From Balaenoptera acutorostrata (lineage: Eukaryota > Chordata > Mammalia > Artiodactyla > Balaenopteridae), in NCBI RefSeq assembly GCF_949987535.1, contig NC_080067.1:1550001-1614000 (forward strand): DNA of 64,000 bases, in the 5' to 3' direction. This document shows positions 10,855 to 22,060 of this stretch, in pieces; position 1 is the first letter of the stretch; each line of letters begins with the position of its first letter. The position numbers were made by a program, and so were the translations under genes. The notes beneath the pieces are model-generated. The model worked only from the letters and a program-made list of their open reading frames with translations. It ran no database searches and was not told the DNA's origin.

Positions 10855-11046
10855 TTGCTTTACCTGGAATTATGTAAACTCAGCATGGTGACACTGATGT
10901 TCTCATGCTGCCCAAAAGCTCCAAGAAGATTCTGGGAAAGATTCCAAAAATTACTGCATTATGACAAACTACCTCGTCATGGAATTTTCTGGGACATAAT
11001 TGGTAGGCCTGACTCTGACCCGAGCCCAGAAGACATCCCTCTTTAA
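10855..11046 (+). other. Unassigned open frame, possible orphan exon
   Basis: A 63-codon frame starts at 10855 and ends with TAA at 11044-11046. Its C-terminal part is rich in W, F, R, P and D (residues near FWERFQKLLHYDKLPRHG, then a PDSDPSPEDIPL ending), more exon-like than most frames here. A possible splice acceptor (TTTTCTTTGC...AACTCAG) ends just before CATGGTGACA, around 10883. I do not recognise a family, and there is no partner exon I can point to nearby. It may be a chance frame, a decayed pseudogene fragment or a terminal exon. Confidence 0.2.
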
Positions 11047-12099
11047 AAAGAACCTACTCACTCACACCAAACTACAGAGAGACAGCTAAAACAGGTACCT
11101 GTAGCAATGAATGGTGTATATATCAATATACAATATACTGCCTATATATCAATACTTCATTATGCAGTAGCATTACAATTAAAGTAATGATTTATGCATT
11201 TTCATAATATATGGTAAACTTGGATCACTGGTTTAAATCTGGGGTCATGTTTAAGTGAAAAACCAGTCATAACCCAGATGGAACCAATTAATTATTATTT
11301 AATGAATTCAGTTTAGTAAAAAAATCTTTCAAATCACAAGGCTTTGGTGGTATTAAAAAGGAAAAAAAATCCTGAAATTACTGTACTCTATCAAGGTACC
11401 TCTTGCTACAAATTCACCTTTTAGGACCCTGAGCTACAATTTTAAGATTCCCAAAGTGAACAAATCTCCAGGAAAGAATGCCTGAATTCATTTTTCAAGA
11501 ATATGTACATTTATCTTTTACTGCATTGTTATAAAGCATATGAGTCTCTTTAGGAAGCCGTTTGGCCTTATCAGATCTTGCTTTCCTGTAGGATCCATAA
11601 GGAATCCCTACAGAAGAGACACTGTGCTACTAAAAAGACTGGTGGCTTGTTGAATATAAATTGCATAGGAATCTTGCTAGCTAAATAAACTCAAACAACA
11701 ACAAAGAAAATAAATCAAATTGTCTACTTTGTATACTCTAGAAACAATGCACCTTATGGGAAAAGGAAGTTTCTATTATATTGAATATTAGGAGTTACTA
11801 TCCAATGTATATAGTCAATTCTCTCACACTACTGTCTTTGGAAGAAAAAAATCTGCAGATTTGTTTGGCTGCAACTGGACACACGTTTTATAGATTTTTG
11901 CATTTTTACCATTTCAAATGTTTTCAGCATTTTCTCTCTCTTTTATCTCGATTTCAGACAGTTCAAGTCAGACTTCTTTCTAAATCTCAAGACTTAGATC
12001 TAAAATCCCGAATTCCAAGAATATCCTACAACAAGCAACCAAGCAATGCTCCAAGGCATTTCTTTTAAAATGAATCATTCCTTAATATGTAAATGATGT
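11047..12099. other. Unassigned, AT-rich sequence
   Basis: A simple AT-rich stretch at about 11110-11220 repeats TATATATCAATA-like words. The 95-codon plus frame at 11781-12068 has no recognisable domain. No repeat family identified. Confidence 0.5.
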
Positions 12100-12250
12100 A
12101 AAGGAGGAGAAGTCATATTTAATAGACACCTACCATATTGCACTCACGATGCTCAGCACATTAGATAAAATATTTCAAGACCTGTCATCTACTGTATTAC
12201 TATACTCACTTTCAGTAAAGAGACTGAAGCTTGGAAAGGTTGACTAGTCC
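12100..12250 (-). repeat. MIR SINE fragment
   Basis: AATAGACACCTACCATATTGCACTC, then GATGCTCAGCACATTAGATA and GTAAAGAGACTGAAGCTTGGAAAGG, follow reverse MIR order. Confidence 0.6.
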
Positions 12251-12404
12251 CAGTGTGAGCGTTGATAGATGGTGGTGCTGAAACAACCCCCTACATGAGA
12301 GGTGACTTAAATTTGACTGTATCTTCCTTACCTGATTTGATGCAGACTTGCTCTCAATTGTGTGCAGACTTGCACACAATTTACACAATTCATACAAGGG
12401 ACAG

Positions 12405-13030
12405 AAGCCCAACTCAAACTAGCTTAAACAAAATAGGAGAATTTATTTATCCCCATAAACAAAGCCTAAGAGAAAAGAGTTGGGACAGTTTTTACAATGA
12501 CTGGAATCACGGACGTGAACAAAGTCAAGGCTCTTTTCTTCCTTCTCTCTACACTGACTTCTCCTGATGGTAAAGGGTTGGTCCCAGGAACATCATTCTC
12601 TAATATTACAGTGTTGGGGTATAAGACCTCCCCCATCTACCAGCTGTTGGTAAAGAATTCCTTAGGGGAGGGTTTCTCAACAGCAACATTATTGACATTT
12701 TAAATTGGATTAACTCTTTGCTGCCAGGGTCTGTGCTGACCATTGTGGGATGTTTAGGATCATCTCTGACATCTCCCCACTAGATGCCAATGGCATCCCC
12801 CAATCATGACAACCACAAACTCCCTTGTCAAATGTCTCCTATGGGGGCAAAACCCCCTCTGTTGAGAACCATTGCTTTACGGAGAACAATGACTAGTGTG
12901 GTTTGATTCAAGCATCCACCCTTGCACAATCCTGGTGGTCAGAAAAAGGGGATGACTAAAAGTATGGACAATTTAGACCACATGACCAGAGCTGGAGGGG
13001 GAGGAAAATTCACCAAGAGGGCAGAGCACA
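12405..13030 (-). mobile_element. Ancient dispersed repeat, interrupted by MER20
   Basis: AGAAGCCCAACTCAAACTAGCTTAAACAAAATAGGAG begins a dispersed mammalian repeat that I recognise by pattern but cannot name, probably LTR-derived (MaLR/ERVL-like). Its likely 3' part resumes after the MER20 with CACATGACCAGAGCTGGAGG. Similar sequence recurs at 21.48 and 42.04 kb. Confidence 0.45.
12668..12874 (-). mobile_element. MER20 hAT-Charlie DNA transposon
   Basis: Runs from GAGGGTTTCTCAACAGCA to GTTGAGAACCATTG. Interior words TGGGATGTTTAGGATCATC, CACTAGATGCCAATGGCATCC and GGGGGCAAAACCCCCTCTG are diagnostic of MER20. It is non-coding and lies inside an older repeat. Confidence 0.88.
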
Positions 13031-13299
13031 GACATGGTCAGTAAGAGTCATTGAGACTGAGCTGTACCCTAGTGTGTGTCAATTTCATGCAAATTATAGC
13101 AGGAAAGCAAACATATGAGCTTCTTTACCTGACTCAAGTGAGGCCTCATGACTCTTTTGTAGCCAAATGCATTCAATATAATTTTCTATATTCCAATTGT
13201 TTTAATGGAATATATATCTTCTCTTTTTCTTTGTCCTCAAGTTTCATATTTCAAGCACATTTTTAATATGTGCAGCAAGTCCACTTGTTCAGGACACAA

Positions 13300-13495
13300 G
13301 ATAATAATCGTTAACATTTATTGAGCAGCTACTAAATGCCAGGCACTGATCTAAGCATTTTTCATTCATGTCACTCAATCCTCACAATGGCCCTAGGAAA
13401 TAGGCACTATTGTTACCCCTATCTTACAGATGAAGGAAAAAGTCTTAGAGAAGTTAAATGACTTGCCCAAGGTCATCTAGTTGGGGTTTAAAGAC
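13300..13495 (-). repeat. MIR SINE, well preserved
   Basis: AACATTTATTGAGCAGCTACTAAATGCCAGGCACTG, then ATCTTACAGATGAAGGAAA and GTTAAATGACTTGCCCAAGGTCA, is nearly the textbook MIR core in reverse. It is the clearest MIR in the window. Confidence 0.92.
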
Positions 13496-13499
13496 GTGT

Positions 13500-13850
13500 C
13501 TTTTTTTTTTTCAATCCAACCACTGAATTCTTTATTTTAACTACTATATTTTTCATACTCAGTATTTACATTTGATTCGTATTCATAAGTTATCAATCCT
13601 GTTTCATGTTTCCAATATCCTATGTTAGGGTTTTGAAGATATTTATTAAGATTTTTTTACATTCCTGTTCTTCTAGTTCATTAATTCTGCTTCTTCTGGC
13701 ATATGTTGGCCAGTTCTGGCCTTTCTTTTGTGATGTTTATGTTCCTTGGAGGTATCATTTTTTTTCTTTTGAACTCATATCCCCTGGAGACTCCAGAAGC
13801 CTGTGTCTAGATTTTATGGCTTCCAAGTGAGTTGAGAGAGGGAGAATCCT
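13500..13850 (-). repeat. Possible old L1 fragment
   Basis: T-rich sequence with words such as TTCTTCTAGTTCATTAATTCTGC resembles the reverse complement of an old L1 ORF2 region. It is too diverged for certainty, and the 74-codon plus frame over it has no independent support. Confidence 0.35.
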
Positions 13851-14194
13851 TCAAGGCACTTCAGGATGATGTTACAATTCCACTATTATCACTGTCTATA
13901 TAACCCTGACCCTCAAGGAAACCCAGAACCTCAACCTTGGCTCTGCTCTTTTTCAGAAGCTGTCTTTCTCTGTGGTAATCATCAAGCCCAAAGTATTGAC
14001 AGGGATGTTTTGCTGAGAAATACTGAGAGAGGGCTGTCTAGCCAGCTCCAGGCAGAATATAAGATCTTATTCTGGTGCCTTTGAGATGCGTGATTACTTT
14101 CCTGTTTTATGAAGTACATGCAGCAGGCAGTGATTTACCCAAGTAAATATGAAGGAGGGAAAATAACCCAACTGGAAAGCACTTTCCAGGCACA

Positions 14195-14530
14195 ACCCCA
14201 GTGCCTTGGGGTTCTCAGAGAAACAAAACTAATAGAAGATGGATAGATAAACAGGTATTATAAGGAATTGGCTCTTGAAACTAGGGAGCTTCACAAGTCC
14301 CCATATCTGCGGTTGGCAAGATGAAGACCCAGGAGAGCCCACGTGTAGTTCTAATGCAAGTCCAAAGGTCCAAGAACCCGGAAAGCCAATGGTCTAAGTT
14401 CCAGTCCAAAAGCTGGCAAGCTCAAGACCCAAAAAGGGCTAATGTTTCAGTTCCAGTCCTGAAATGGCTGATGTCCTAGCTCAGCAGTCAGGCAGAAAGA
14501 ATTCAAAACATGCCTTTTCAATATTACAGT
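14195..14530 (-). mobile_element. Ancient LTR-like repeat
   Basis: GGGGTTCTCAGAGAAACAAAACTAATAG, TATTATAAGGAATTGGCTC and repeated AAGACCC / CCAGTCC / AAAGGTCC words match a common mammalian dispersed repeat read from its 3' end. It is probably LTR-derived, but I cannot name the subfamily. Short internal near-repeats (GTTCCAGTCC, AAGACCCA) are part of the family pattern. Confidence 0.5.
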
Positions 14531-17063
14531 TAATCCATGAACACGTGTTACAAATGGTTTTGCAGGACTCAAAACTGAAGAGCCAGCAAGGGAACAACAG
14601 AAGTAAATATGGCTCTTCCTTTCCCTTTTCTCCGGCTGTTGTCTTCCTACCCCTCCACGCCACAGCTCATCTCCTCCCTCATCCTTCTGTTAGGAATAAA
14701 GAAAAAGTCACCGAGATATTTTTCGAAAGTGAATTGTCAGTAAGTAGAGACAATCAATTAACTCAAAACCAGAATACTGCAAAGAGTACGTGAGAGTTAA
14801 TCATCATTCATTCCTATTCAATTTAGCCCATTTCAGTTGATATTTATGAAGCAAGAGGGCAAAGGGTGGACTAGATAATTGTCCTGGGATATAATGCCCA
14901 GGGTACCAGCATTATACAAGGCAGGACGCTTTCACAGAAATTAGAAAAAGTAACTGCAGATTCCAAGTGTTTCAGAGTGTTGCAAGGAAATCTCAACAAA
15001 GTGTAGCTTAGGGGGCTCATTAACATCAATGAGCTTGCAGACAGAAGATCTGAACCACAGGATAACTACAAACAAGGACTTTCCAGCTTTGGACAGGAGG
15101 CCCTGAGAAATGGTTGTAGAGGTAGACTGGCTAATGGCTCCAGCTCTGCCCCACAATTTGATTTATTTTAATTATTCATCTCTTTGGTCTCCATCTTCTA
15201 AACTCTAAAACTCTGTGTTGAATTATGTTGCCCACTGAACCCCTTCTGCCTGGTATAGCCTACGGTCCAGGGTTGAGACTGTGGTGCTGGTACCAAAGGA
15301 CATCTCAGTCTTACTTCGTCTAATCCAGAGAGATGCTGAGCACTCCTCTTAGCAACTCCAGTACAACCTGGTCAGAAGAAGCCCTACCTGCAGCTCCAGA
15401 TCTCTTTTGCATAGAAGAGGTTTTATACCAGTGGACCCACACCACAGCTCATAATTCCCTGTTTTCACACTTGACCCCATTCCTCACGAGAACTGGTGTC
15501 GCCTGACCCTCTCTTAATCCGGTGTTTAATTAGCTGCATCTTATCCTTCAAATGAGACATGGAAGTCATCTGGGGTCATGTCGTACACAACATCATCCCA
15601 TCACTTTCAGCATGGTTTCTGGTTCTGTCAGTCCCTGTTCTCTCTTCCACTGGCCTCCCAAGCTTGTCTATGATGAAATGGGGATCCCTCTCTCTTAAAG
15701 AATCTTCTATTTTTTTTAGTGATTTTTTTTTTTTTTGCTATTAATTTTGAATTTGTTTCACAGTTCTTGAAGCAACTTCAACACAAGCATACAGTTCAAT
15801 GTGAAGCATAGGACCTTCCAGTGATTCACCTTCACGTACCCAGTAGCCTTACACCTACCTGTAGCCTGACAGACCACGTGATCTCTAAGGCTCCTTCCAG
15901 CTACAATATTCTATAATGCCATGGATGCTACAGCAAAGGTGTTAAACGTATAACATACAGCAAAGGAGACTTGCTGTGTGTGGGCAGCAGTTAAAGGACT
16001 AGAACATGAGCAGAGCTTCAAAGATAGTCCTTCACTACAGGCAAAGTGGTTTCAGATTTTCCACCCATATATAACTATATGATACTCTTATCAGCAATCG
16101 AAAGGTAGGAAGGAAGCCCTATGCCCCCAGCATATGTGACAAAACTCACATCTCTCCTGTGGCATTTAGGTGAATTGCAGACTGGTGGGAAGATACCCAG
16201 GACCCCAAGCAGTTTTCTCTATTCCCTACATGTACTTTCCCTGTGACGTGTTAACCACCACGACTAACAATTTATTGAACCTTGTCTTTTACTTCAGATT
16301 GTGGGGTGGGGTTGAGGTGGTGAGATGCTTTTGAAGAAACACATCAGAGCAAATACATCCAAATTAATGCACTTCCTCGAAAGGCACGCCCTTCCCCTTA
16401 CAGTGTAAACTCCGTGGAAGTTATTCCGTGAGATACACTTTCAATGCCAGTTTATTGATTACATTTTTAAAAAAAGTTTATCACTTTATACTGTATGTTA
16501 TATTTGAGAAAAGAAAAGCCAACTTGATGACCCAGCTTGATGAGCCATCTAGGTCATCAGGCTTCACCATGAAACACTTTGGTCTTTTTCCTAAAACCAA
16601 AATGACCCCAAAGTCTTACAACCATGGAAATGTTTACACACTGTGCCAAAAGCTAGGAGGAAATTCTAAAAAAGAAGTTTCAAAGATGTTTTCATCAGTA
16701 ACAGCATCAATTGCAAACAAGTCTATGGTCCCTCCAGGTCAATATTTTGAAGGTGCTGATATTCATTAGGAAGTATAACTTCGAGCTTGGATGTGATACG
16801 CTTGGATGCTTTTTATTTAGCCACCACTCATATTACTTATTCATCTTTCTCATACTTTGTTTCAGAAAAAATTTTAATGGGTTTATAAGGAGACTTTAAA
16901 ATACCAGAAATAGCAAAAAGTACAAGTGAAGTAAAAGAAGAATTAAAAAGAAAAACGCATCAGAGACATAAACAGAGAACAGGAATGAAGCTTAAAACAC
17001 ACCTTATAGTGTGAACTTGTGACCCACAATGTGGCAGGAAGCCAATGGGAAAAGGACGGCCAG
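14531..17063. other. Mostly unassigned sequence
   Basis: No gene recognised. Frames at 14464-14793 and 16428-16769 (109 and 113 codons) lack domains. About 15850-15925 (GATCTCTAAGGCTCCTTCCAGCTACAATATTCT) may be the end of a MIR3-type SINE. A T-rich run lies at about 15711-15738. Confidence 0.45.
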
Positions 17064-17111
17064 GTCAGCTACACAATTCACAATGTCGTCAGCTACACAA
17101 TTCACAATGTC
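17064..17111. repeat. Exact 24-bp tandem duplication
   Basis: The unit at 17064-17087 (starting GTCAGCTACACAATTC, ending ACAATGTC) is repeated exactly at 17088-17111. The lack of divergence points to a recent duplication or sequence homogenisation. Confidence 0.95.
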
Positions 17112-17559
17112 CACAGGAAGGGAAGCAAGTCAACTGCTCAGGAAGAATTGTGTAACTTACAGCATTTCCTTTTTCCCATTAGCCCACAGGCAGGGCTGGT
17201 CAAGTTTTTCCTCAGAAAATAGTTTTGAAACAATTCAATGTCACAGGTGAGTAAGTGAACAGGTCCCGAAATCCTGCTCCACACTGAATTACGCTACGGA
17301 ATATGGCTGCAATACTCATAATTTTTAAAATGTTGAGGCATATATGACAAGACATTTGCCTTTATCAAAATAAGAGTTGAGAATAAGAGTGTCTAATTTA
17401 GAATAATATTAATTTGTCCATGAAAAAAAATATTTTCAAAGGCATCCTAAAGTTATTTGATTAGGTCACCATTGTATGGATTAGGATGTAATAAATAATC
17501 AAAATTTAAGAAATGTCATCCCCAAATACCTTTTATCATAGAATAGTTGGCATGTCTCC

Positions 17560-18423
17560 ACTAATTATTAGAGAAATGAAAATCAAAACTACAGTGAGGT
17601 ACCACCTCACACTGGTCAGAATGGTCATCACTAAAAAGTCCACAAACAATAAATGCTGGAGAGGGTGTGGAGAAAAGGGAACCCTCCAACACCGCTGGTG
17701 GGAATGTAAATTGATACAGCCACTATGGAGAATGGTATGGAGGTTCCTTAAAAAGCTAAAAATAGAGCTACCATAGGATCCAGCAATCCCACTCCTGGGC
17801 ACACACCTGGAGAAAACCATAATTTGAAAAGATACATGCACCCCAATGTTCATAGCAGCACTATTTACAATAGCCAGGACATGGAAGCAACTTAAATGTC
17901 CATCAACAGACGAATGGATAAAGAAGATGTGGTACATGTATACAATGTCATATTACTCAGCCATCAAAAAGAATGAAATAATGCCATTTGCAGCAACATG
18001 GATAGACCTAGAGATTATCATACTAAGTGAAGTAAGTCAGACAGAGAAACACAAACACCATATGATATCACTTATATGTGGCATCTAAAATATGACACAA
18101 ATGAACTTATCTATGAAATGGAAACAGACTCACAGACATGGAGAACAGACTTGTGGTTGCCAAGGGGGAGGGGGGTGGGGGAGGGATGGATTGGGAGTTT
18201 GGGATTAGCAGATGCAAACTATTATATATAGGATTGATAAACAACAAGGTCCTACTGTATAGCACAAGGAACTATATTCAACATCCTGAGATAAACCACA
18301 GTGGAAAAGAATACAAAAAAGAATATATATATATATGTATAGGTGAGCCACTTTGCTGTACAGCAGAAACTAATACAACATTGTAAACCAACTATACTTC
18401 AATAAAATAAGTGTTTTAAAAAC
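17560..18423 (+). mobile_element. L1, 5'-truncated, with ORF2 C-terminus and 3' UTR
   Basis: An 18-bp TSD with two differences (AATAGTTGGCATGTCTCC at 17542-17559; AATAGTTGGTATGTTTCC at 18424-18441) defines an 864-bp insertion. The plus strand carries the ORF2 C-terminal domain, including the cysteine/histidine cluster [18 protein letters not shown], followed by [21 protein letters not shown] premature TAG follows KKLKIELP, so the frame is broken. The 3' UTR has the G-rich tract near 18165-18185 and ends CTTCAATAAAATAAG with a short tail. It belongs to the ACAGCAG 3'-end type. Confidence 0.96.
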
Positions 18424-18522
18424 AATAGTTGGTATGTTTCCTCTTTAAGAAATATTTTAGCTACTTTATTTCTTAATGGTTGCAGTATCTTATCACATTT
18501 CTCTGAAGATATTCACTAAATA

Positions 18523-18524
<2 letters not shown>

Positions 18525-18554
<30 letters not shown>
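18525..18554. repeat. (GT)15 microsatellite
   Basis: An uninterrupted GT run of about 30 bp followed by ATATATACAC, a mixed GT/AT dinucleotide tract of the kind that is often polymorphic. Confidence 0.97.
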
Positions 18555-18559
<5 letters not shown>

Positions 18560-18561
<2 letters not shown>

Positions 18562-18740
18562 CACGTTCAAAGAGGCTTGTACATGGGTTATCTTTGCACA
18601 TCGTATATAATAATGGAAAATCAGAAGTACTCCGATGTCCTTTAACAAGGTAATGGCTACATAAGGTGTGGTACCTCCTTGAAAACTACACTTAACGTTA
18701 AAAAGAACAAGGTAGAGTTAAATTTATTCTTATGAGAAAA
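18560..18740 (+). repeat. Old L1-type 3' fragment
   Basis: TATATAATAATGGAAAATCAGAAG, GATGTCCTTTAACAAGGTAATGG, then GTGGTACCTCC and GTTAAAAAGAACAAGGTAGAG follow the order of an old mammalian L1 3' region (the AATGTCCATCAATAGGG / AAAAGAATGAGG type). Diverged. Confidence 0.45.
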
Positions 18741-18929
18741 CTCTAAAGCATACTTGCTTTCTTTTTTCTCTTTTTGCTGTTAATGCTGACCATTTGTGTT
18801 CGTTCTTCTATTTGTTGGTGCTGGTGGCCTTCTTTCACAATGTTGGCTTTTCCAAACTGCCGAGTGATTCTCGGTCGCTGAGCATCTTAGCCTGTGACTA
18901 CTGTTATTTGTCACCATTCCCTGTGGGGA

Positions 18930-19510
18930 CTGGAGCAAGGCGGGGCCGCAGCCTGTCCTGTTGCCTCGGGACCCGCCCCTCCGCGTGACGTCAGCAGGTA
19001 CCTGGCACGCTGGCCTTTCTCTCGGTGACCTCGCTCATTGCTTTGCCAGGCGCGGGAACAGGCAGATATTTCTGCTGCCTGCTGCTTGGCGCACTCCGGG
19101 GTGGGGGGAGGTATTACCGGGTCTCCTGGCCCGTCCTGTGGCGCCTACAGTCCTGCTGAGGGTTATTCCAGGTCCTTTTCCGCCTGCTCTATCCACCTCT
19201 CCCGACTCTGAACCTCTTCTAAATCTGTTCCTATTTTGTGAAGAAAATCTCCTCTGTGTTGTAAACTGCGGGTTTCCCATTTCAATCCAATCACGACTCT
19301 CCCAGGGATTTCTCGTCATGGGTGTCCATGCAGAGGGTCCCCTCTGGTTTCCCAGCATCGCTGTAGATCTTTTCTGAAGTGCTATGCTTTGTGTCACTTC
19401 CAGGAATCTGGAGCGGGAACGGGGGCAGGTGTGTGTGATGCGGTCACTCTGCTGATCTAATCTCTGAGGCAAGTCGTGGAAACAGGTTCAGTCCCCTCCA
19501 CCACCCTCCT
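18930..19510. promoter_or_regulatory. CpG-rich block with palindromic CRE, orphan
   Basis: By eye this block holds some 25-30 CpG dinucleotides and is far more GC-rich than its AT-rich surroundings. At 18985-18994 it contains GTGACGTCAG, which includes the palindromic cAMP-response element TGACGTCA, next to GCCCCTCCGCG. Long frames lie on both strands (138 codons plus from 18961; 145 codons minus from 19472). Neither shows a recognisable domain, as expected where CpG-rich sequence lacks stops. It could be a CpG-island promoter, an L1 or LTR 5' regulatory region, or a decayed GC-rich pseudogene. No transcription unit is visible beside it. Confidence 0.4.
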
Positions 19511-19547
19511 CCAAAATACAGAGGGGACTCCCGCGCGAATTAGGTTG

Positions 19548-19885
19548 GCAAAATCAATTAAATTAAGGAGAATTTACATCCTTACAATACTGATTTTCCC
19601 AGTACACGAACAGACACATTTCTTTCTCTTCATGTATTTTCTCTATAGAATTTAAAATTTTGTTCACGTAGGTCTTCAGATACTTTCAATTATTTATTCC
19701 TAGGTAGTTTATGCTTTTGTTGCTAGTGTGAATGGAATCTCCTTTTCCATTAAAATTTCTCATCGATTCCTGTTGGTATATTAGAAAAGCTACTGATTTT
19801 AATATATTCACTTTGTAACTGACCACCTTGCTCAGTGCTATTGTTTTCTCGAATAGTCTCTCCATTGATTCTCACAGGTTTGGGA
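19548..19885 (-). repeat. Old L1 ORF2 fragment
   Basis: In reverse, the stretch around ATTTATTCCTAGGTAGTTTATGCTTTTGTTGCTAG, then GAAAAGCTACTGATTTT and CCACCTTGCTCAGTG, is the ORF2 region downstream of the reverse transcriptase core. It is diverged with no continuous frame, and is of an older subfamily than the TSD-flanked L1s. Confidence 0.65.
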
Positions 19886-19909
19886 GGTGATGGTAGGACG
19901 ATGTGCAGT

Positions 19910-20110
19910 AGTGGACCAGGATTTTCACTTCAGTATTGCTTATAATGGAGGAAAGTAGAAAATGATATGAATCTCCATGAATAGGAAAATAAGAAATAGA
20001 TGCAATAAGTCATGATGCATACTGATGACAGAGCACATGCAACCTTTGAAAATAAGCATAAGGGGAAAGAATACATATGTAAATAGGCAAAATTAGGATA
20101 TAAGATAGCA
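19910..20110 (+). repeat. Old L1-type fragment
   Basis: TATTGCTTATAATGGAGGAAAG and CCATGAATAGGAAAATAAG fit the old-L1 pattern of repeated 'estimation' sequence near ORF2's 3' end. Diverged; low certainty. Confidence 0.4.
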
Positions 20111-20173
20111 GAAATATTTTGATGCAATTTCCTCATTCTTACAAAAAGTCTTTGTGTATGTATTTTTGTGTAT

Positions 20174-20250
20174 AGAAAGGAAGAAAGAAGGAAAGAAAGA
20201 AAGAAGGAAAGAAAGAAAGAAAGGGAAAGAGAAAGAGAGGAAGGGGAGGG
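20174..20250. repeat. (GAAA)n/(GAAG)n purine microsatellite
   Basis: An impure purine tract of GAAA, GAAG and GGAA units, all purines on the plus strand from about 20174 to 20250. On the minus strand it encodes the S/F-rich chance frame at 19930-20277. Confidence 0.95.
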
Positions 20251-21169
20251 AATAGGTTTTGACAGTTTCACAACCACATTTTTTAAATGACTGTCTCCCA
20301 GTACAATGTTTCTTTTTTCCCCCCCTTTTCTAAAAGGCCTACAATAACAATATATTACTTCTGTAAAAAAATAAAATTATTTTCAAATGCATGGTATTGG
20401 TACAACAACTGTTTTCTGAGATGCGTCATGCGTCCCATCTGTCTAGCCGGGCCATTCTGGTCCCCAGAGAGCCAGGCCCTGTGGGGAGATGAATGAGTAA
20501 GTTAGATAAATGTGGCTCTTCCACTGGAGCAGAGGATGCAAGAGAGAATGGTAATGGGGCCTCTCCAGGGCTATCACAGAAGAGCTGGACAGAGTATAGT
20601 TTTATGGAGGCTTACCATGACGTCATATCCAATATGGAGCAAGTCCAGCCAGACTGATTAAACCAAGGGCAGCCCAAACCTTTAAAAGGCTCAGTCTAAG
20701 ACCTACCAAGTGTGCTTCATGTAAGTTACTTATGTCATGTTGACATAGCCTGGTGCAAGTCTCCAAATTAAATTTTGATGGGAGAAGATAACTAATTGTT
20801 AACTCTAGGATCACACGAGTAGACACACTCCAAAAGGTACTATCCATAGTCTGGATATTAATCTTCATCTAGGGTAAAAGTTCTACAGTATAAGTATCAA
20901 AAGATCTCAGACAACTGAACACATGCCTTTATTACAGTTAAATTAAAATGATCACAAAGTCATAGAATCTCATGATTGGAAAGTGTTTTATTTCCTATTA
21001 AATGTGGTCAAACCAGGTAAAGTTAGCATCTTTTCTACAATATCCTCACATATGGAAGAAGTCAAAACTTCTTCCATGGTAGAAAAAAAGTACTTTTTTG
21101 TCAATGTGAAGAATGTCAACAAGCATGCTGTTGACAGGGAAAAGCAGGCATTGGTTGATTGCACTGTTC
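20251..21169. other. Unassigned sequence
   Basis: No gene or repeat family recognised. The 120-codon plus frame 20983-21345 runs into a MIR-like segment and has no domain. Confidence 0.45.
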
Positions 21170-21335
21170 AGGGACTTTATATAAAACACCTCATTGAATC
21201 TTTACAAGAAACCTGTAAGGTCTTTACATTATCTCTGCCTGTAGTAGGAAAAGAAAAATTGGCAATGAGAAAAGATGGAGCCTGGGGATTAAAGAAATTG
21301 TCCTGCAATTTGACTCTGCTTCTCCTGCATCCAAC
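21170..21335 (-). repeat. Possible MIR fragment
   Basis: ACCTCATTGAATCTTTACAAGAAACCTGTAAGG and GGCAATGAGAAAAGATGGAG loosely follow reverse MIR order (TCATTTAATCCTCACAA...; ACAGATGAGGAAAC...). Confidence 0.45.
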
Positions 21336-21474
21336 TGGCATATAGGAGTCCCTCTATGCTCCCAACCTGTGAGAAATAAAGACCTACCTGTATTTACTCC
21401 ATCGCAGCCTCTTGAACAAAGGACAGTTCTTTTGCCCCTTTATAATGACGTACCATCTGTTGGGTATTTAATTC

Positions 21475-22060
21475 TTTTTCAGAATATTATGGTTGTAACA
21501 AAGTCAAGTAACCAAGACCTGACTCAAAGTTTCTTAAACAATAAGGGAAAAGTATTATCTCATGTAACTTGAAGGCCAGAGGTAAGGCAGGTTCTCATTT
21601 GGTTGACATGATGGACCACATCTCATCTAAGACCAAAGTTCTTTACTTCTCTCCCACCTGCCATCTCTAAAGCCTTTCCTTTGCCCTCAGTCTGGTTTCT
21701 CTCATCACCCCAGGATGGCTACAGCTGATCCAGGTGTAACAGTCAGACTTGACAGACCAGAGGCTCACATTTCTTTCTGAGCAACAAGAGAACTCTCCCA
21801 GAAGCCTTCAGCACCCTTCCGCTCAGCAAATTGGGTTGCATGCCCATCTCTCAACCAGTAACTGGCAAGAGCCGTGGGACCTCCCTGATGGGTTGGGAGT
21901 AACCAAAATCCAGTCTCCAGAGCTGGGGTTGGGGCAGCTTTCCCTGAAGTATGTGGGCATATGAAGGGTATGACACTTGAGCTAGATGGTGGGCGTTTCA
22001 TAAATGACAGAGACGACGGTGGGAGGAAAGGCGGGTAGGTAGCCAACAACAGTGCTAAAC
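21475..22060 (-). mobile_element. Ancient dispersed repeat (same family as 12.4 kb)
   Basis: ACCAAGACCTGACTCAAAGTTTCTTAAAC..., TTATCTCATGTAACTTGAAGGCCAGAGG, then CTCAACCAGTAACTGGC and a G-rich end follow the order seen in the partial copy at 12.4 kb. It is likely LTR-derived; family not named. Confidence 0.45.

Noticed and set aside
17580..18120. Possible functional gene from C/H-cluster protein fragments at 17.6, 29.0, 35.7 and 5.9 kb
   Set aside because: All are the same L1 ORF2 C-terminal domain in truncated copies with stops or frameshifts.
19035..19472. 145-codon minus frame in the CpG-rich block
   Set aside because: No domain or splice context; both strands are open because CpG-rich sequence has few stops. 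I kept the block as possible regulatory sequence and did not call a gene.
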